From Nemopilema nomurai (Eukaryota; Cnidaria; Scyphozoa; Rhizostomeae; Rhizostomatidae), in the NCBI GenBank assembly GCA_003864495.1, contig ML133383.1, positions 6,432,880 through 6,496,879 of the forward strand: 64,000 nt of DNA. The letters run 5' to 3'. This document shows positions 35,758 through 48,082 of the stretch, one piece after another. How positions within the stretch are numbered: position 1 is the first letter of the stretch; each line of letters opens with the position of its first letter. Below the pieces are notes generated by a model. The model worked only from the letters and a program-made list of their open reading frames with translations. It made no database searches and was not told the origin of the DNA. Position numbers and translations under genes: made by a program.

Positions 35758-38700
35758 GCTGCGCGTTCCAGAGACCTTATTGTGCTTTTATACATTCTGG
35801 ACATAATACATCGAGCCTTCAATCGAGAAATAAACCCTTTTTTAGCATCCCATTACAACAAGGCTTCACCTCTCATCACACAGCTCGATTGAACGCACGT
35901 CTTAGAACCAAAAATGACTGTAATCGCAATGCCTGAGTCAAAATTGAAGGGGAGTTGGTAATCGAGTTAATGCAGAATGCAAAAGTTAGTGGAGAGTATC
36001 CGTTTTAAACATTGCTTTTGTTAAAGCATTATATTCCCGACGTCGACTTGATGAGCACCCTGTTATTAAGTGTTACTCAGCAACTGTAGTTAAACTTGTT
36101 CTATAGCTGCTGTGTTTGGACATCCTGTGTTTTGGTCGCGTATGGTAGCTATCCAAATTGCTTTGTCGTTGAGAACCGGAGTAGAGAAAGGTCGTACTTT
36201 CTCAGTCCCAATTATCTGGGATCAAATGCCTTCCTCGCATACCATCTTCAGTAACAATACCCTTAAAGCTAACAACTAAAAATAATCTCAAAGTGAAAAG
36301 ATCTAAAGACAAACCTCATCCAGAAACGGATACAAATCCTAAAAAAGAGGTTATATCAAGGTTATTCAAAAATAGAGATTTGAGCAATAAAGCTTTTTAT
36401 ACCGTTTAGAATTTTTAGTGAATATGTGAAATATCAATAAGCAGACTGATATGTTTAACTGGGCATGCAAAAAGCGGCAGTCAGAGCGATGACTGTCAAA
36501 GTTCCGCTCAATAACCAGACGATGGCTGGATTTAGAACTGATGACATCACGTGTTTGACATCACGACGGACTGCGAAGGCAAGGTTTTGACAAAGCATTT
36601 GGAATTCTAAGTTTTACTGTTAGTTCGAATGTTAGCTTGACTTCTGTCAATGTCAAAAATTAGCAAACAAATGGTCAACAAGTCTAATGAGTGCCGTGGT
36701 GGCTTCTTCATCTTAGTCACAGAATAGCTACCAATGTATCATTAGAAAATCAAGAATAGCTGTATCATATATTTGGACACAAGGATGGTATTGCATTTGA
36801 GAAAGGGACAAAGAAATGAATTGCTGGCGGACAGAATCTGAATTTAAATGTCAGCTTGCTAATACGAAATGTGTCATAAAATTCTCTAGGTGCAGGTTTC
36901 TCTAGATCTAAGGTGCAGGTTTTTCCAATACTTGGCCTAAACATTGACTTATATTGAATCATACAGATGCTAAAGCGTTGTACAGCTAGCATATGAAGAG
37001 TGAAATCATTTCAATCCGCAGCGTTTTGTTTACGTGGAAATGAGCTTGCCTCCTTTAAGCATGAAATACCTTGAATTTTTGAACTTCAATATAAAAAAGC
37101 AAATCTTTTTCAAGACGCGGAAAAGCACCCGGCTCTTCTTTGACGATCAGGTATCTTCTAAACAGCTCCATTTCGTCGGAGAGCCGACCCGCACAGGCTT
37201 GGACCTCTTCTAAGAAAAATGTGCGATCTTCCTTTGTAGGAACCACCCTACCACTTCCCTACAATGGAACATGGACAAGCAATTATGAGAGATTCAGGTA
37301 GGATAAATCTAAGTCGCGTTCAGGCCATGGATAAACACACTCTTGTATGTCAATCCTTTGCAAGTCGATCATCAAATGTCAAGCTCTGCCTTTAAACTGA
37401 GTTTAGCCTAAAGATGCAACTAGCAACAAACATATTCACGCTACAATTTAAATGCAAGTAAACATTCTTGATGTAATAAACTTGCCTTGCGCTTCTTTTT
37501 CCCTGCCTTGGGTGTCGGCATGTGACTATGGATGGTCCGCAAACTTTCCATGGTGTCTGGCTTGCTGTTAACATCTGACGTCATACGCGTCATCTCACTG
37601 GCAGCTGCGAGGATCTCTTTGCTCATCTTCTGCTGCGCTTTCTGCATAAACATCAACAAAGGAACTTGCATGCTTGGCAAATCAATCAATCAGTCAGTCA
37701 ATCAGTCAATCAATCAATCAATCAATCAATCGGAGTATATATCAATTTCCATCGAAACACAGACCAATGTTAAGTAAATTGGAATGAAATGGAATGACCA
37801 AATAAGGTACATCTATGTCAATACAAAAAGTGTATTCGACTATCCAGGTCAATATTCTACAGAACGAACTAACCTTGTAAAAAGTTTGGAAAGAGTTTTC
37901 CAGATCACTCAACACGCTGTACTTTGCTTCTAGTAATGTCGGCGTGGTTGGTATTTCATCTTCAACCTTGTCAACAACTTCTTCTGGAAGTCTGACGGCT
38001 CTGCATCGAAAATGCATGTCATCACTGAAGTTGTCACTCATCGTCATCAAAGGTTATTGCACACAATATTGTACTAATGACGTTTAATGTTTACTTCTCT
38101 TGCCAAAAGACATATTGGAGGAGAAACTTTGTATGACATGCGCATTATATCATTTCTCACATACTAGCCATATGAACTTTACTGGTTGTTACGAAACAAT
38201 GACATGTTATTGGGTGCGTGTGGATGAAACAAGCCACTTGAAACACCTTCGAGAAGTCATACCTTCGAGACGTCATACGTTCGAGACGTCATACCTTCGA
38301 GAAGTCATACCTTCGAGACGTCATACGTTCGAGACGTCATACCTTCGAGAATACATACCTTTGAGAAGTCATACCTTCGAGAAGTCATACCTTTGAGAAG
38401 TCATACCTTCGAGAAGTCATACCTTCGAGAAGTCATACCTTCGAGAAGTCATACCTTCGAGAAGTCATACCCTCGAGAAGTCATACCTTCGAGAAGTCAT
38501 ACCTTTGAGAAGTCATACCTTCGAGAAGTCATACCCTCGAGACGTCATACCTTTGAGAAGTCATACTTTCAAGAAGTCTTACCTTCGAGAAGTCATACCC
38601 TCGAGAAATCATACCTTCAAGAAGTCTTACCTTCGAGAAGTCATACCCTCGAGACGTCATACCTTCGAGAAGTCATACCTTCGAGAAGTCATACCCTCGA

Positions 38701-41700
38701 GACGTCATACCTTTGAGACGTCATACGTTCGAGAAGTCATACCTTTGAGAAGTCATACCTTCAAGAAGTCTTACCTTCGAGAAGTCATACCCTCGAGAAG
38801 TCATACCTTCAAGAAGTCATACCTTCGAGAAGTCATACCTTTGAGAAGTCATACCTTCGAGAAGTCATACCCTCGAGAAGTCATACCTTCGAGAAGTCAT
38901 ACCTTCGAGAAGTCATACCTTTGAGAAGTCATACCTTCGAGAAGTCATACCTTCGAGAAGTCATACCTTTGAGAAGTCATACCTTCAAGAAGTCTTACCT
39001 TCGAGAAGTCATACCCTCGAGAAGTCATACCTTCAAGAAGTCATACCTTCGAGAACAACACGAACGAGAAGTCATACCTTCGAGAAGTCATACCTTCGAG
39101 AAGTCATACCCTCGAGAAGTCATACCTTCGAGAAGTCATACCTTCGAGAAGTCATACCTTCGAGAAGTCATACCTTCGAGAAGTCATACCTTCGAGAAGT
39201 CATACCTTTGAGAAGTCATACCTTCGAGAAGTCATACCTTCGAGAAGTCATACCTTTGAGAAGTCATGCCTTCGAGAAGTCATACGTTCGAGAAGTCATA
39301 CCCTCGAGAAGTCATACCTTCGAGAAGTCATACCTTTGAGAAGTCATACCTTCGAGAAGTCATACGTTCGAGAAGTCATACCTTTGAGAAGTCATACCTT
39401 CAAGAAGTCTACCTTCGAGAAGTCATACCTCGAGAAGTCATACCTTTCAAGAAGTCATACCTTCGAGAAGTCATACCTTTGAGAAGTCATACCTTCGAGA
39501 AGTCATACCTTCGAGAAGTCATACCTTCGAGAAGTCATACCTTCGAGAAGTCATACCTTTGAGAAGTCATACCTTCGAGAAGTCATACCCTCGAGACGTC
39601 ATACCTTCGAGAAGTCATACTTTCAAGAAGTCATACCTTTGAGAAGTCATACCTTCGAGAAGTCATACCCTCGAGACGTCATACCTTCGAGAAGTCATAC
39701 TTTCAAGAAGTCTTACCTTCGAGAAGTCTTACCTTCGAGAAGTCATACCTTTGAGAAGTCATACCTTCGAGAAGTCATACCCTCGAGACGTCATACCTTC
39801 GAGAAGTCATACTTTCAAGAAGTCTTACCTTCGAGAAGTCTACCTTCGAGAAGTCATACCTTTGAGAAGTCATACCTTCGAGAAGTCATACCTCGAGACG
39901 TCATACCTTCGAGAAGTCATACTTTCAAGAAGTCTTACCTTCGAGAAGTCAGAGAAGTCATACCTTTGAGAAGTCATACCTTCGAGAAGTCATACCCTCG
40001 AGACGTCATACCTTCGAGAAGTCATACTTTCAAGAAGTCTTACCTTCGAGAAGTCATACCTTCAAGAAGTCTTACCTTCGAGAAGCCTGGTCGAAGTAGG
40101 TTCTGTAAATCGCAGAACTTTGCTGTTGTCGCGATAACTTCTTAGCAGGGTGAATGTCATTGTATATCTCGATGTCCAAAAACATAGAAAGGTTGTTAAA
40201 AGCATCGCGTCCTTCTTTATTCTGTATGTACTGCTTGAAAGTATTGATAACGCTGGGAAAACAAATTAAAAGCAAGTTACTAAGGAGCTTTAAGACTGAA
40301 AAAACGTAGGTTTAAGGGGGTGGTTTGGTGAGTGGATCAGGTTTAACTATGCTCAGAGAAGAAGCCCTGACTTCAAACAAAGGTACTAGCAAATAAACTT
40401 GATTCAGGGTAATAATCATGTATAATAATCAATCTGTCCAGACAATTCTTCTTATAAATATCATTTGTACATGTCGACTTGGGTTGCCATTTCTCTTGAT
40501 AGAAAACACCCCCCCCCCCTCTCCCTGTACATTAAGCATTGCCTACACTGCACTTCTCCAAGGCCGACGTATTGAAGATCATTTATTCCGGCCAAGCAAT
40601 AACAACTTACTCTTTGTTTTCAATGAAATCGCTCAGCTGAGGCTTCTCTTCTTTCTTTGGTGACGTGTCACTACCCTCTCCGGTCGACTCGTTTTCTTCC
40701 GATGAAAACTTCACCCCTGCTTTCTTCTTCTTCTTCTTCTTTTTCTTCGCAGGCTCGGCTTTTTCGCTCAGTTGTCCACGACTTGATATCCGGCTGAAAT
40801 TGCAGTCATCCGCCATGGACAAGGCAGTGTGTAATCGAACTCTTCGTTCAGAATCACTGGATCCAGGATACCTTGAATGAATGGCACAATAATCATAATT
40901 ATAATCATGCACAATGTAGTCACGACGTTAACATCATGCTCACTAACGACTCATACCTCCGTACAGCTAGGGCCTTCTGTTTCAAATATTGCCTTCATAG
41001 CTTCACATTATGCACTCGGCGAACACTAAATCCTACTGTTCTTCATTCTAAGTCCATCTTGTGGGTTGGAGACTAGTTTATCTCACCAGATCAAAGTAAA
41101 TCACAAATAGTCACTATATTTTCAAAAGGAAATTCTGAACCAGAATACCTTTTAACCCATCGACTCGGCGAATATTGCAATTCCTGATTAACAACAACTT
41201 TCTTCGTGTGGTGTTGAGATGGAAGTGGAGTTGCATTTTTGGTTGCTCTGTGGAGAATCCTTGCACATTATATTGCCAAATAAAGAATGAACGGAGCTTT
41301 GAATATAAATGAGACAGGTTAATTCCATTCTATGAAAAAAATTTATAAACCTTTACATGAATAAAAAACAAAAAAGTAATTTAAGATTAGTCTAGGGCAT
41401 AGATGAAGATCTAGTTACTGAACTTTTAACTTTATGACAGATGCCATGTCATTCTTGGACCATTCAACGTAAGCCAGAGAGAAAGTTAATTAGTTTACTA
41501 CATTTTCCTAAATTCGCTTGACCTGCCTACAGAAAACGAAGAAAGATATGGAACAAATGTTTCTCCTTTTTCTTGGAGTTCGAAGGAAAAATGGCCTAAG
41601 CCATATAATTCTAGTTTCCATACAGAAGAAAGGGCCTTGAAAAAAGGAACTCGACCTTTATATTTTGGATAAGTAATCGTGCAAGCAGCAGTTTTAAGGT

Positions 41701-44700
41701 GCCTAAGTGTCTTGTCTTGGTAGACTTAAAAGTGCTCCAGAAAAATTAATGCATATGAAAGGTTAGAATCTAGCCTTTGACAATAATTGGTTTATTTATA
41801 AACTATTAAAGTAATAATCATTGAAAATAATCTTAAAACTTGCAGAGAGTCCTCCCGTGCAATGGAGTTCAAATCCATATAAGAAAGTCATGTCATAAAT
41901 GTCACGAAAATGTTTCAAAGCCGACATTTGCCTGTCGGAATTCATTTCCTGGGATTAGAGTTTTATTTTTGTTCAATTAGAGTTTCGTTCAATTGAGCGA
42001 TAGACATTGAGCGAATGTTGATAGAGAATTAACAAAAATTCAGAGAATAATGTCACCGATTTTATATTGCTTTAAGAGAAAACCCAACTGCTGAAATTAC
42101 AGGGCCCCCCTCCCTCTGCCACGAGCTGAAATACTAAAAACTTGCTTTAGTTCTTCTACCTGAAGGTCAAAATTGCATGTAGGCACTGGAAACTTACTTG
42201 TCAAGTTTTTCTCCTTCCAACACTTGAGCTCCTTCCCACGCTTCTCGAAGCTTCGTCTCGGCCTCTGTCTGAAAGTCGTGGGAAAAAATCAGAAACAATT
42301 TCAAAATAAAAGAAAAATCATTTATTAGAACAATAAAATAGCCTTGTATCGTCATATATTCACAATCTTTCATACACATGAGACGATTAGAAATCACAAG
42401 CGAAACTTGGGCTCAAGTCAAGTAAGGAGGCCTTATTCTGGTGTGACAGGATTGAGTACCAATGCAGACGTTAAGCCTATAGCAGTATCTGGGACAGTGT
42501 CAAATGTTGCAAATAATTACTCGTTAAATTTTGATGCTATGTCTCCATAAGCAGTATGGGTAATAAAAAAACATCTGTTGTCTCTTATGATAAACACCTT
42601 TTTATGTTCAAGTGTGACGTAGAATTCAGAGACCCTTTGGTTTCACGGCACAGTGGAACCAAATGCTGTTACTAATGTGGCCATTTTGAGGGAAGAATGG
42701 CCATTTTAAGAGAGCTGTCCTTTCGAAAATAGTTATCCCCAGCGAGAGAGGGAGGGAAAAGCGCAAAACAGGCTAATAGAGATACGAAATGTAGGCTGTC
42801 TCTTCTCCTTCTTCAGTATACATAAAGGAGAAACAGTTACATATCAAGTGTGCAAGGTTCCTTACTTGAAGATCTGAAAACAGCGAAATGGCAGCCTCTT
42901 TTGTGATCTCCCGCGCCTCGGCCAAGAAGAGCCGAACGCGGTCCACCACGTGCTTCTTGCCAGAAAGGGGGTAATCATCTTAGAAGAAAAGAACAACGAT
43001 GTTAAGGAGTTAGATATGACAAAATACGAATTTGCAACATTTAAAAGTAGCAGTAGAATTAACAGTAAACTATTCAAATATCAAGTGCAAGCCTAGATAG
43101 TTCTCTTAAGTCGGCTACTTAAGCTCCTCTCCACCCTTTAGGTAACTTGAAACTAAAGCGGTCGAAAACTTTCTTGTAGCAAATTCTAAAAGGGACTAAG
43201 CTGAAAAGGACTCTGTTAACAGTTTGTTTCAGTTTATCGTCTCTTTAACAACTATCTTCCTTAACTGCTACCTCGTAGGTAAGGCATATGCAGGTCGCTT
43301 AGGAATATTTCTTGAGGGAATACTCCTTTGCGCTTGAGGGAATATTCCTTTGCGCCTGAGGGAATTTCGTGTCACCCTGAGAGTGTCAGGAAGAACAGGT
43401 GGGAAACCTATTGAAATCGGCACATTTATCAAAGGTACCAGTTAACATTGATAGAGAAGCAAAAATTAATCATTTATAGATAATGAATACCATCATTTAT
43501 GTATGTATTGAAAATGTTCCATGCGCTGTAGATACGATAGAGCCTATCTTCTTTCTTGTCATTTTGCTTCATGAAATCATCGACATCCAGCCAGAATTGT
43601 AAGCGCTTCAACAAAGTCTCGTCGCCTCGCCTGAGCACAAAGAACAATTCGTGAGCTGTAGACGAGGTACATTGTCACATCAAGAAAGGTAAATTCATTT
43701 GTGATAAGAGCGAGTGTATACAGGGAGCTTGTGAATAAACAGTAGTGAATGCTTCAATTGCAATGACGTTGGTGCATCGGGTGAAGTCATGAGTCATAAG
43801 GGTTTTTAGCTGGAAGTGTTGACTTGCACAAGAATTTCTCTGTCGGAAGCCGCTATTCAATAATGATGCGCAATTAGGATTGATTTTGTTAAAGACAGTC
43901 TTATCTGACAGTTTTTAATATTTAATGGGGGATAACACGAACAAGTAGAGGAGAAGGCCTGCTCTAAATATGACAGAGGTATAGATAGATATAAGATGAA
44001 ATGCATGCACCTTTGATGAAGTAATCTAAATTAAAACTGCAGAAAGTTCAACGCTTACTTTTTCAAAGCAGTAAGAAAGGGGAAGCCGCTGTCCTTTTCA
44101 GCATTCAATGCCATCTTTAAAGGGTCTTTAGAAGGGCTGGAATTCGAAAAGGAACGCTGGTAATTGCATGTCAAAACTAAATGTTCACGTCGGATGAAAA
44201 AGAATACGTTTACTTACCAGATAAGAAAAGGAACCATGGATGCGAAATAATAAAACAGCCCCATTTCTACACGTGTTTCCCAATCTAGTTTCTGTACACG
44301 ATTCACTTACAATACCCCTAAAACCGTACTCAAGGCTAGTTTAACCCTTAATGGTAGCTGCAACTCGTAAGATGTACGGTGCTGGAATCTTCCCAAGAAA
44401 GTATTGCAACAACTTCAATGAAGTATGGGTTTTTGACAAATTCGAAAGATTACTTACACATCATCAGGCACGTTAGAGACTTTTTTTTGGATGCAGCCAG
44501 ACGTGATCCTGCTAAAATTTCCTCTAAACTTGTACAACGATGTAAACGACCTTTCGCGTGCCTCTTCTGATAGCACATGGCCGATTGTAGGTAGCGAGCG
44601 AACGACACACAACGACGGGAAAAAGCTCATAGAGGAAACAAGGCGAGAACATTGATTGCTGTTACTGCCATCCCTGGAAGAAAGCATGTCTTTGTTAGTG

Positions 44701-47700
44701 GTATGGTCATGAGAGGCGTCTGGAAGATGCTACGTAGGCTTGAAGTGAGCAAATCCGATACATATCTGCTTAGTGGATGCTGCTTTGATAACTAACACAA
44801 AGAAGTACAGATTGATATATTTAAGATCTGCCTGAAAACTAAGCAATTGCCTTTAATGAATTTGGCTCCAATCTGAAACAACAAGAGAATCAAAGTTGTG
44901 CATGAATTGAGCAACTTTTTCAGTGAGATTAAATGTAAAAGTTCTTCTAATAAACATCAGATATCAGCAAAAATCGTCAGATTTTGTTGATTTTTTTTAT
45001 AGTGGAGATACATACACTTTGTTTTGGCGCTCTAAATGGACCAGAAACCTGGGTAGCCAGTAATATTTCAGTCTGCAAAGCATATCAGCTTGAGCATTTA
45101 AGAAGAGATGCTCGGAAAATCCTTCGTTCTTGAGGGCATTGCTTATCTGCTCCTGTTGATGCAGATGAAATAAAATAATAAATAACTTCATGAATGACAC
45201 ACTGTGGGTATTGTATGATTTGAGCTTGGTATTAATAAAATAATAGCAAATCAATGCCGCAGCCATTCTTAATATTCTTTAATTTGTGTTTATAGTGATA
45301 GAAAAAAATATATATATAAGTTCTTACCCTTGCGTCTAGAGTTAAATGGTGCTTATATCGATCTTGTATTAATCTGCAGATTGAAAAGACCAACATCATT
45401 GACAATGAATTATGATGATAAGGCCAACATTGCGCATATATATGTACAACACAAAGGTGATCTGAAGAGTATTAACTATATAACAGTGTAAAGTGCAATC
45501 TTACTATAGAAAGTGTAGCAGGGACTATGCTTTCTCGCAATCCCTCGTCACTTTGAGTAGCTATCAACTTGGCTCAAGCGTGAACACGAAAAACGAAGAA
45601 TCGTATTAAGGCTATTCTCCGACTAATAATGCAGACGAAAAGGAAGGTTATGTCTATGGGTGAAACCGAGGCTATTGCATACAGCCCTACTTTGAAAGAT
45701 GCGAGAGGGCGGTGGCTGGTGGAAGGTTAGGTGTCGCTTTGAACTTAGTCAATAACTAGGCGTCCTGTGAAAGGCATCGATGCTACAACACTGTCAATCT
45801 TATTGCTCTTGTTCACTTGTGACATACCGAAAAAGACGAAGCCCAAACTGCCGTCTCTTCTCAGGTGCATCCTCCCAGCCAGCCACTCGATCTTTGTAAT
45901 GCTCTGTATCCAACCAAAATTGAAGAAGATGATAACCAGAGGTTTCTTGCAAAAATTCCTTAAAAGATTCCATTCCTTCAATCTTGAGAAAAAGAAAAAC
46001 CAAGATTAAAGCACACTTAAAAGTTAAAGGCGAAACATCTACAAGCCTATAAAATGTCATTATAATTCTTGACTAGCAATTTTTTTCTAGAAGAATGAAC
46101 AAAAATAAAGCAACATTTCATAGGTAAACAAAAATAACAATTGCCAGGTAAACAATAATAGCAATTAACGGACAAAGTATTATTGTGTCTTTCAGAGCAG
46201 TGCAATGTGATGTATATCAGGCTGGCTAAACAACAACAGTTTGCATACAATGTAAGCTAATTGTGGTGTTATCAACGGAAGAATGTGGGAAAGTGGGGAC
46301 GAAAACTACTGCGCAAACGAGTATTGCGATTAAGAGTGCCTTTGTTACAGTTCTTAATAGGGGTTTTAGATTATGTTCATCGAGGACGCTAGATTATTCA
46401 TCGAGGACAGTTTACAAACCCACAACTTTATCAAAGCTGAAAAATTTTGAAGATAATTTAAGAGGTTTTTTCATACCGATCCTATTGACTCCTTTATGAG
46501 CTCATGTATTGTCAATTTACGTTTCAAGGATACATCCTTAGCCTCGGTTTCAGCCTGATTCTCGTCCACGCTGCCCTCATTCTCAAACGCAAGCACGCTA
46601 ATTCTGCCTTCCATTTCGTCAAGACAGAGCCCAGAGAGCTCAGCCTCAAAATCATTATTATCTTCGTTCAGTTCATTCTCCTCCCCAAAGGCAGATGCGA
46701 TTCTTTTCTGCATAAGACTCTCCAATTGTTTGCCTTGTAAGAATCCAACAAAAAGTCAAAGTTAAACTTTTGTCAAAAAATTAAAATCAAAAGCCTAGTT
46801 ATACTGAATCTTGAAAAAGCTTCTACAAATCTATGAGCTTTGTCCACAAAGTTGTTTACGGCAAGTAAAAATACATTGTTAATATACCTTTGCCTATGAG
46901 CTGGTTAGCAGATATTGCCCTGTAGCCATGAAAGGGATAGTTTGGTGCTGAAGTAGCTCTGCTTTGTACTAAACCATATTCATCTATGTCCTGTGTCATT
47001 GGCCAAGATTTCATGCTGGTATTACTATCTGGTCTAGATGCCAGCTTCCTATCAGCATTTTTTGAAATTTCTTCAACATCAGTTCCAGTATTTCCAACAA
47101 TGTCATCATCTTCAATGGCAAAGGCAGAGGCAGACATGGCCGGACACTGTTCACAATCGTTTCCATGAAGAAGGTATTTAGTCAGCTTATATTCCAAGAA
47201 CTGCTTTGACCTGAGAATGCATGTAACAAGATTCTAAGGAACAAAACTTAAATGAAATTTTAGTTTGAACTTCACTCTTGCAAGTTTCAATAAATGAAAA
47301 TATAATCCTTTCATATCAAAATATATTCATATTTGGGCGATCAAACAGTCTATAATGTATGTGGAAGCAAGCTAAAGCATCTAAGATCATGTTTCTCCTT
47401 GTAAATACACTATGATTGTGCTTACTTTAAGAAGAATGGCAATCTATGCTCTTTGCTCCACTTAAGTAAAACTCGGCTCTCAGTAACTACATCCCTCTTT
47501 TTTAAGTTTCCAGGTTTCGTGGCCAGCTCATTGTATTTTGAAAATGATGACTTTGGCAAACTGACATCTGCCATTATGTGAACATCATTGTCATAAAATA
47601 GCTTCCTGGGGAATGCCTACAGAGATAAAGGAATTAACATTCTTTGGTTACATTAGAAAGATCAACACAAGCAGACTAGATTATCAATAACCTCTAATAA

Positions 47701-48082
47701 GCACAGCACCCTTCAAAGCATACTATACATGTTTTGTTTTACTGTTAACCATAATAAACAATCCATCAACATAAGCCACCAGCAATGAAAATTGAACAAA
47801 ATTATTACTTTTCTCATGTTTATGTTCCAAAGTTTAAAAAATTTGTTTAAAAAAATGAATTAAAAAAAAGTTGGAAAAAGATGAACACATTTGTTTGACT
47901 CAAGATATGGTAATTCTTAGTATGTTAAGGACTAACGACTTCAATGTTAATGGAAAGGCACTGTTCACACCTTATAAAAATACATATACATACTGGTGAC
48001 AGCAAAAATTCATTGTAATACTCTGCAAATTGCTCATCCTTTTTCAAGTACAGCTCATACTTGGTAGTTAGCATTGCAAGGT
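32327..48082 (-). CDS. RGS22: Regulator of G-protein signalling 22-type protein
   Basis: 23 coding exons were read on the minus strand: 48082-47994, 47616-47426, 47210-46888, 46733-46477, 45982-45828, 45373-45328, 45152-45018, 44673-44458, 44136-44059, 43630-43491, 42978-42866, 42268-42198, 41259-41149, 40871-40611, 40252-40076, 38000-37874, 37641-37486, 37258-37070, 36338-36315, 34009-33938, 33714-33513, 32850-32696, 32416-32327. They total about 1125 residues, against about 1260 for human RGS22. The start exon was not found, and the join 45018/44673 is out of phase, so a short exon is missing there. RGS-like segments include EQFAEYYNEFLLSPAFPRKL (N-terminal), ESFKEFLQETSGYHLLQFWL (central), FRGNFSRITSG through LQFWLDVDDF, and EMELFRRYLIV near the end. 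Family members bind G-alpha subunits and are best known from testis and cilia; that role here is inference. Oddities are a GC donor at 37485, a 24-nt exon, a poly-Lys tract and the donor-derived intron array. Confidence 0.87.
32641..32690. repeat. (AAC)n microsatellite
   Basis: An imperfect AAC trinucleotide tract broken by a 'catgatcagc' segment, in the last intron of the RGS22-type gene next to the donor at 32695. Confidence 0.85.
33765..33857. repeat. (ATTG/ACTG)n tetranucleotide repeat
   Basis: Irregular runs of GATT and GACT tetramers in an RGS22-type intron. The complementary tetramer array occurs at 37681-37731 in another intron of the same gene. Confidence 0.85.
35502..35538. repeat. 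(AAT)n microsatellite
   Basis: About twelve AAT units, followed by a second imperfect stretch to 35548. A sister (AAT)n tract lies at 35717-35757. Both are within one RGS22-type intron. Confidence 0.9.
35717..35757. repeat. (AAT)n microsatellite
   Basis: About thirteen ATA/AAT units after a purine-rich AAAATAAAATAAAATAAAA stretch, in the same intron as the tract at 35502. Confidence 0.9.
37681..37731. repeat. (AATC/AGTC)n tetranucleotide repeat
   Basis: Tandem AATC and AGTC tetramers in an RGS22-type intron, 40 bp upstream (in transcript sense) of the exon starting at 37641. It is the complement of the array at 33765-33857. Confidence 0.88.
38247..40086 (-). repeat. 16-bp minisatellite built from a 5' splice site, ~115 units
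   Basis: In transcript (minus) sense the unit is TTCTCGAAGGTATGAC, with variants TTCTTGAAGGTAAGAC, CTCGAGGG and TTCTCAAAGG. It begins at the end of the RGS22-type exon 40252-40076, whose last bases and donor are CTTCTCGAAG|GTAAGA. The array therefore repeats exon end plus donor across the next ~1.84 kb of intron. It includes one interruption (about 39052-39068, GAACAACACGAACGAG) and longer higher-order units of ~105-126 bp close to the exon (39620-40070). The plus strand is open in all frames because of the sequence, not because of coding. Confidence 0.97.
40720..40752. repeat. Coding (CTT/AAG)n microsatellite
   Basis: A CTTCTT...TTTTTC tract within the RGS22-type exon 40871-40611. On the coding strand it gives an AKKKKKKKKKAG lysine run. 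Its length is likely to vary between alleles without shifting frame. Confidence 0.85.
43311..43365. repeat. 22-bp tandem repeat, 2.5 copies
   Basis: CTTGAGGGAATACTCCTTTG-CG repeats at 43311, 43333 and, partially, 43355, in an RGS22-type intron. Confidence 0.8.

Larger units (their letters stand above)
34010..36314. other. RGS22-type intron of ~2.3 kb
   Basis: The largest intron apart from those already listed. It contains two (AAT)n microsatellites (about 35502-35538 and 35717-35757) and no recognised gene. The open frame at 35583-35398 is poly-Ile from the microsatellite. Confidence 0.6.

Noticed and set aside
38100..40145. Series of long plus-strand ORFs with repeated SHTFEKSYLREVIP peptides
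   Set aside because: They are the translation of the 16-bp minisatellite, open in every frame, inside an intron of the minus-strand RGS22-type gene. No start context, domain or non-repeat sequence supports a protein.
45800..46009. Plus-strand frame opposite the RGS exon 45982-45828
   Set aside because: The minus strand here is a clear RGS domain exon with matching splice phases. The plus frame is its shadow.
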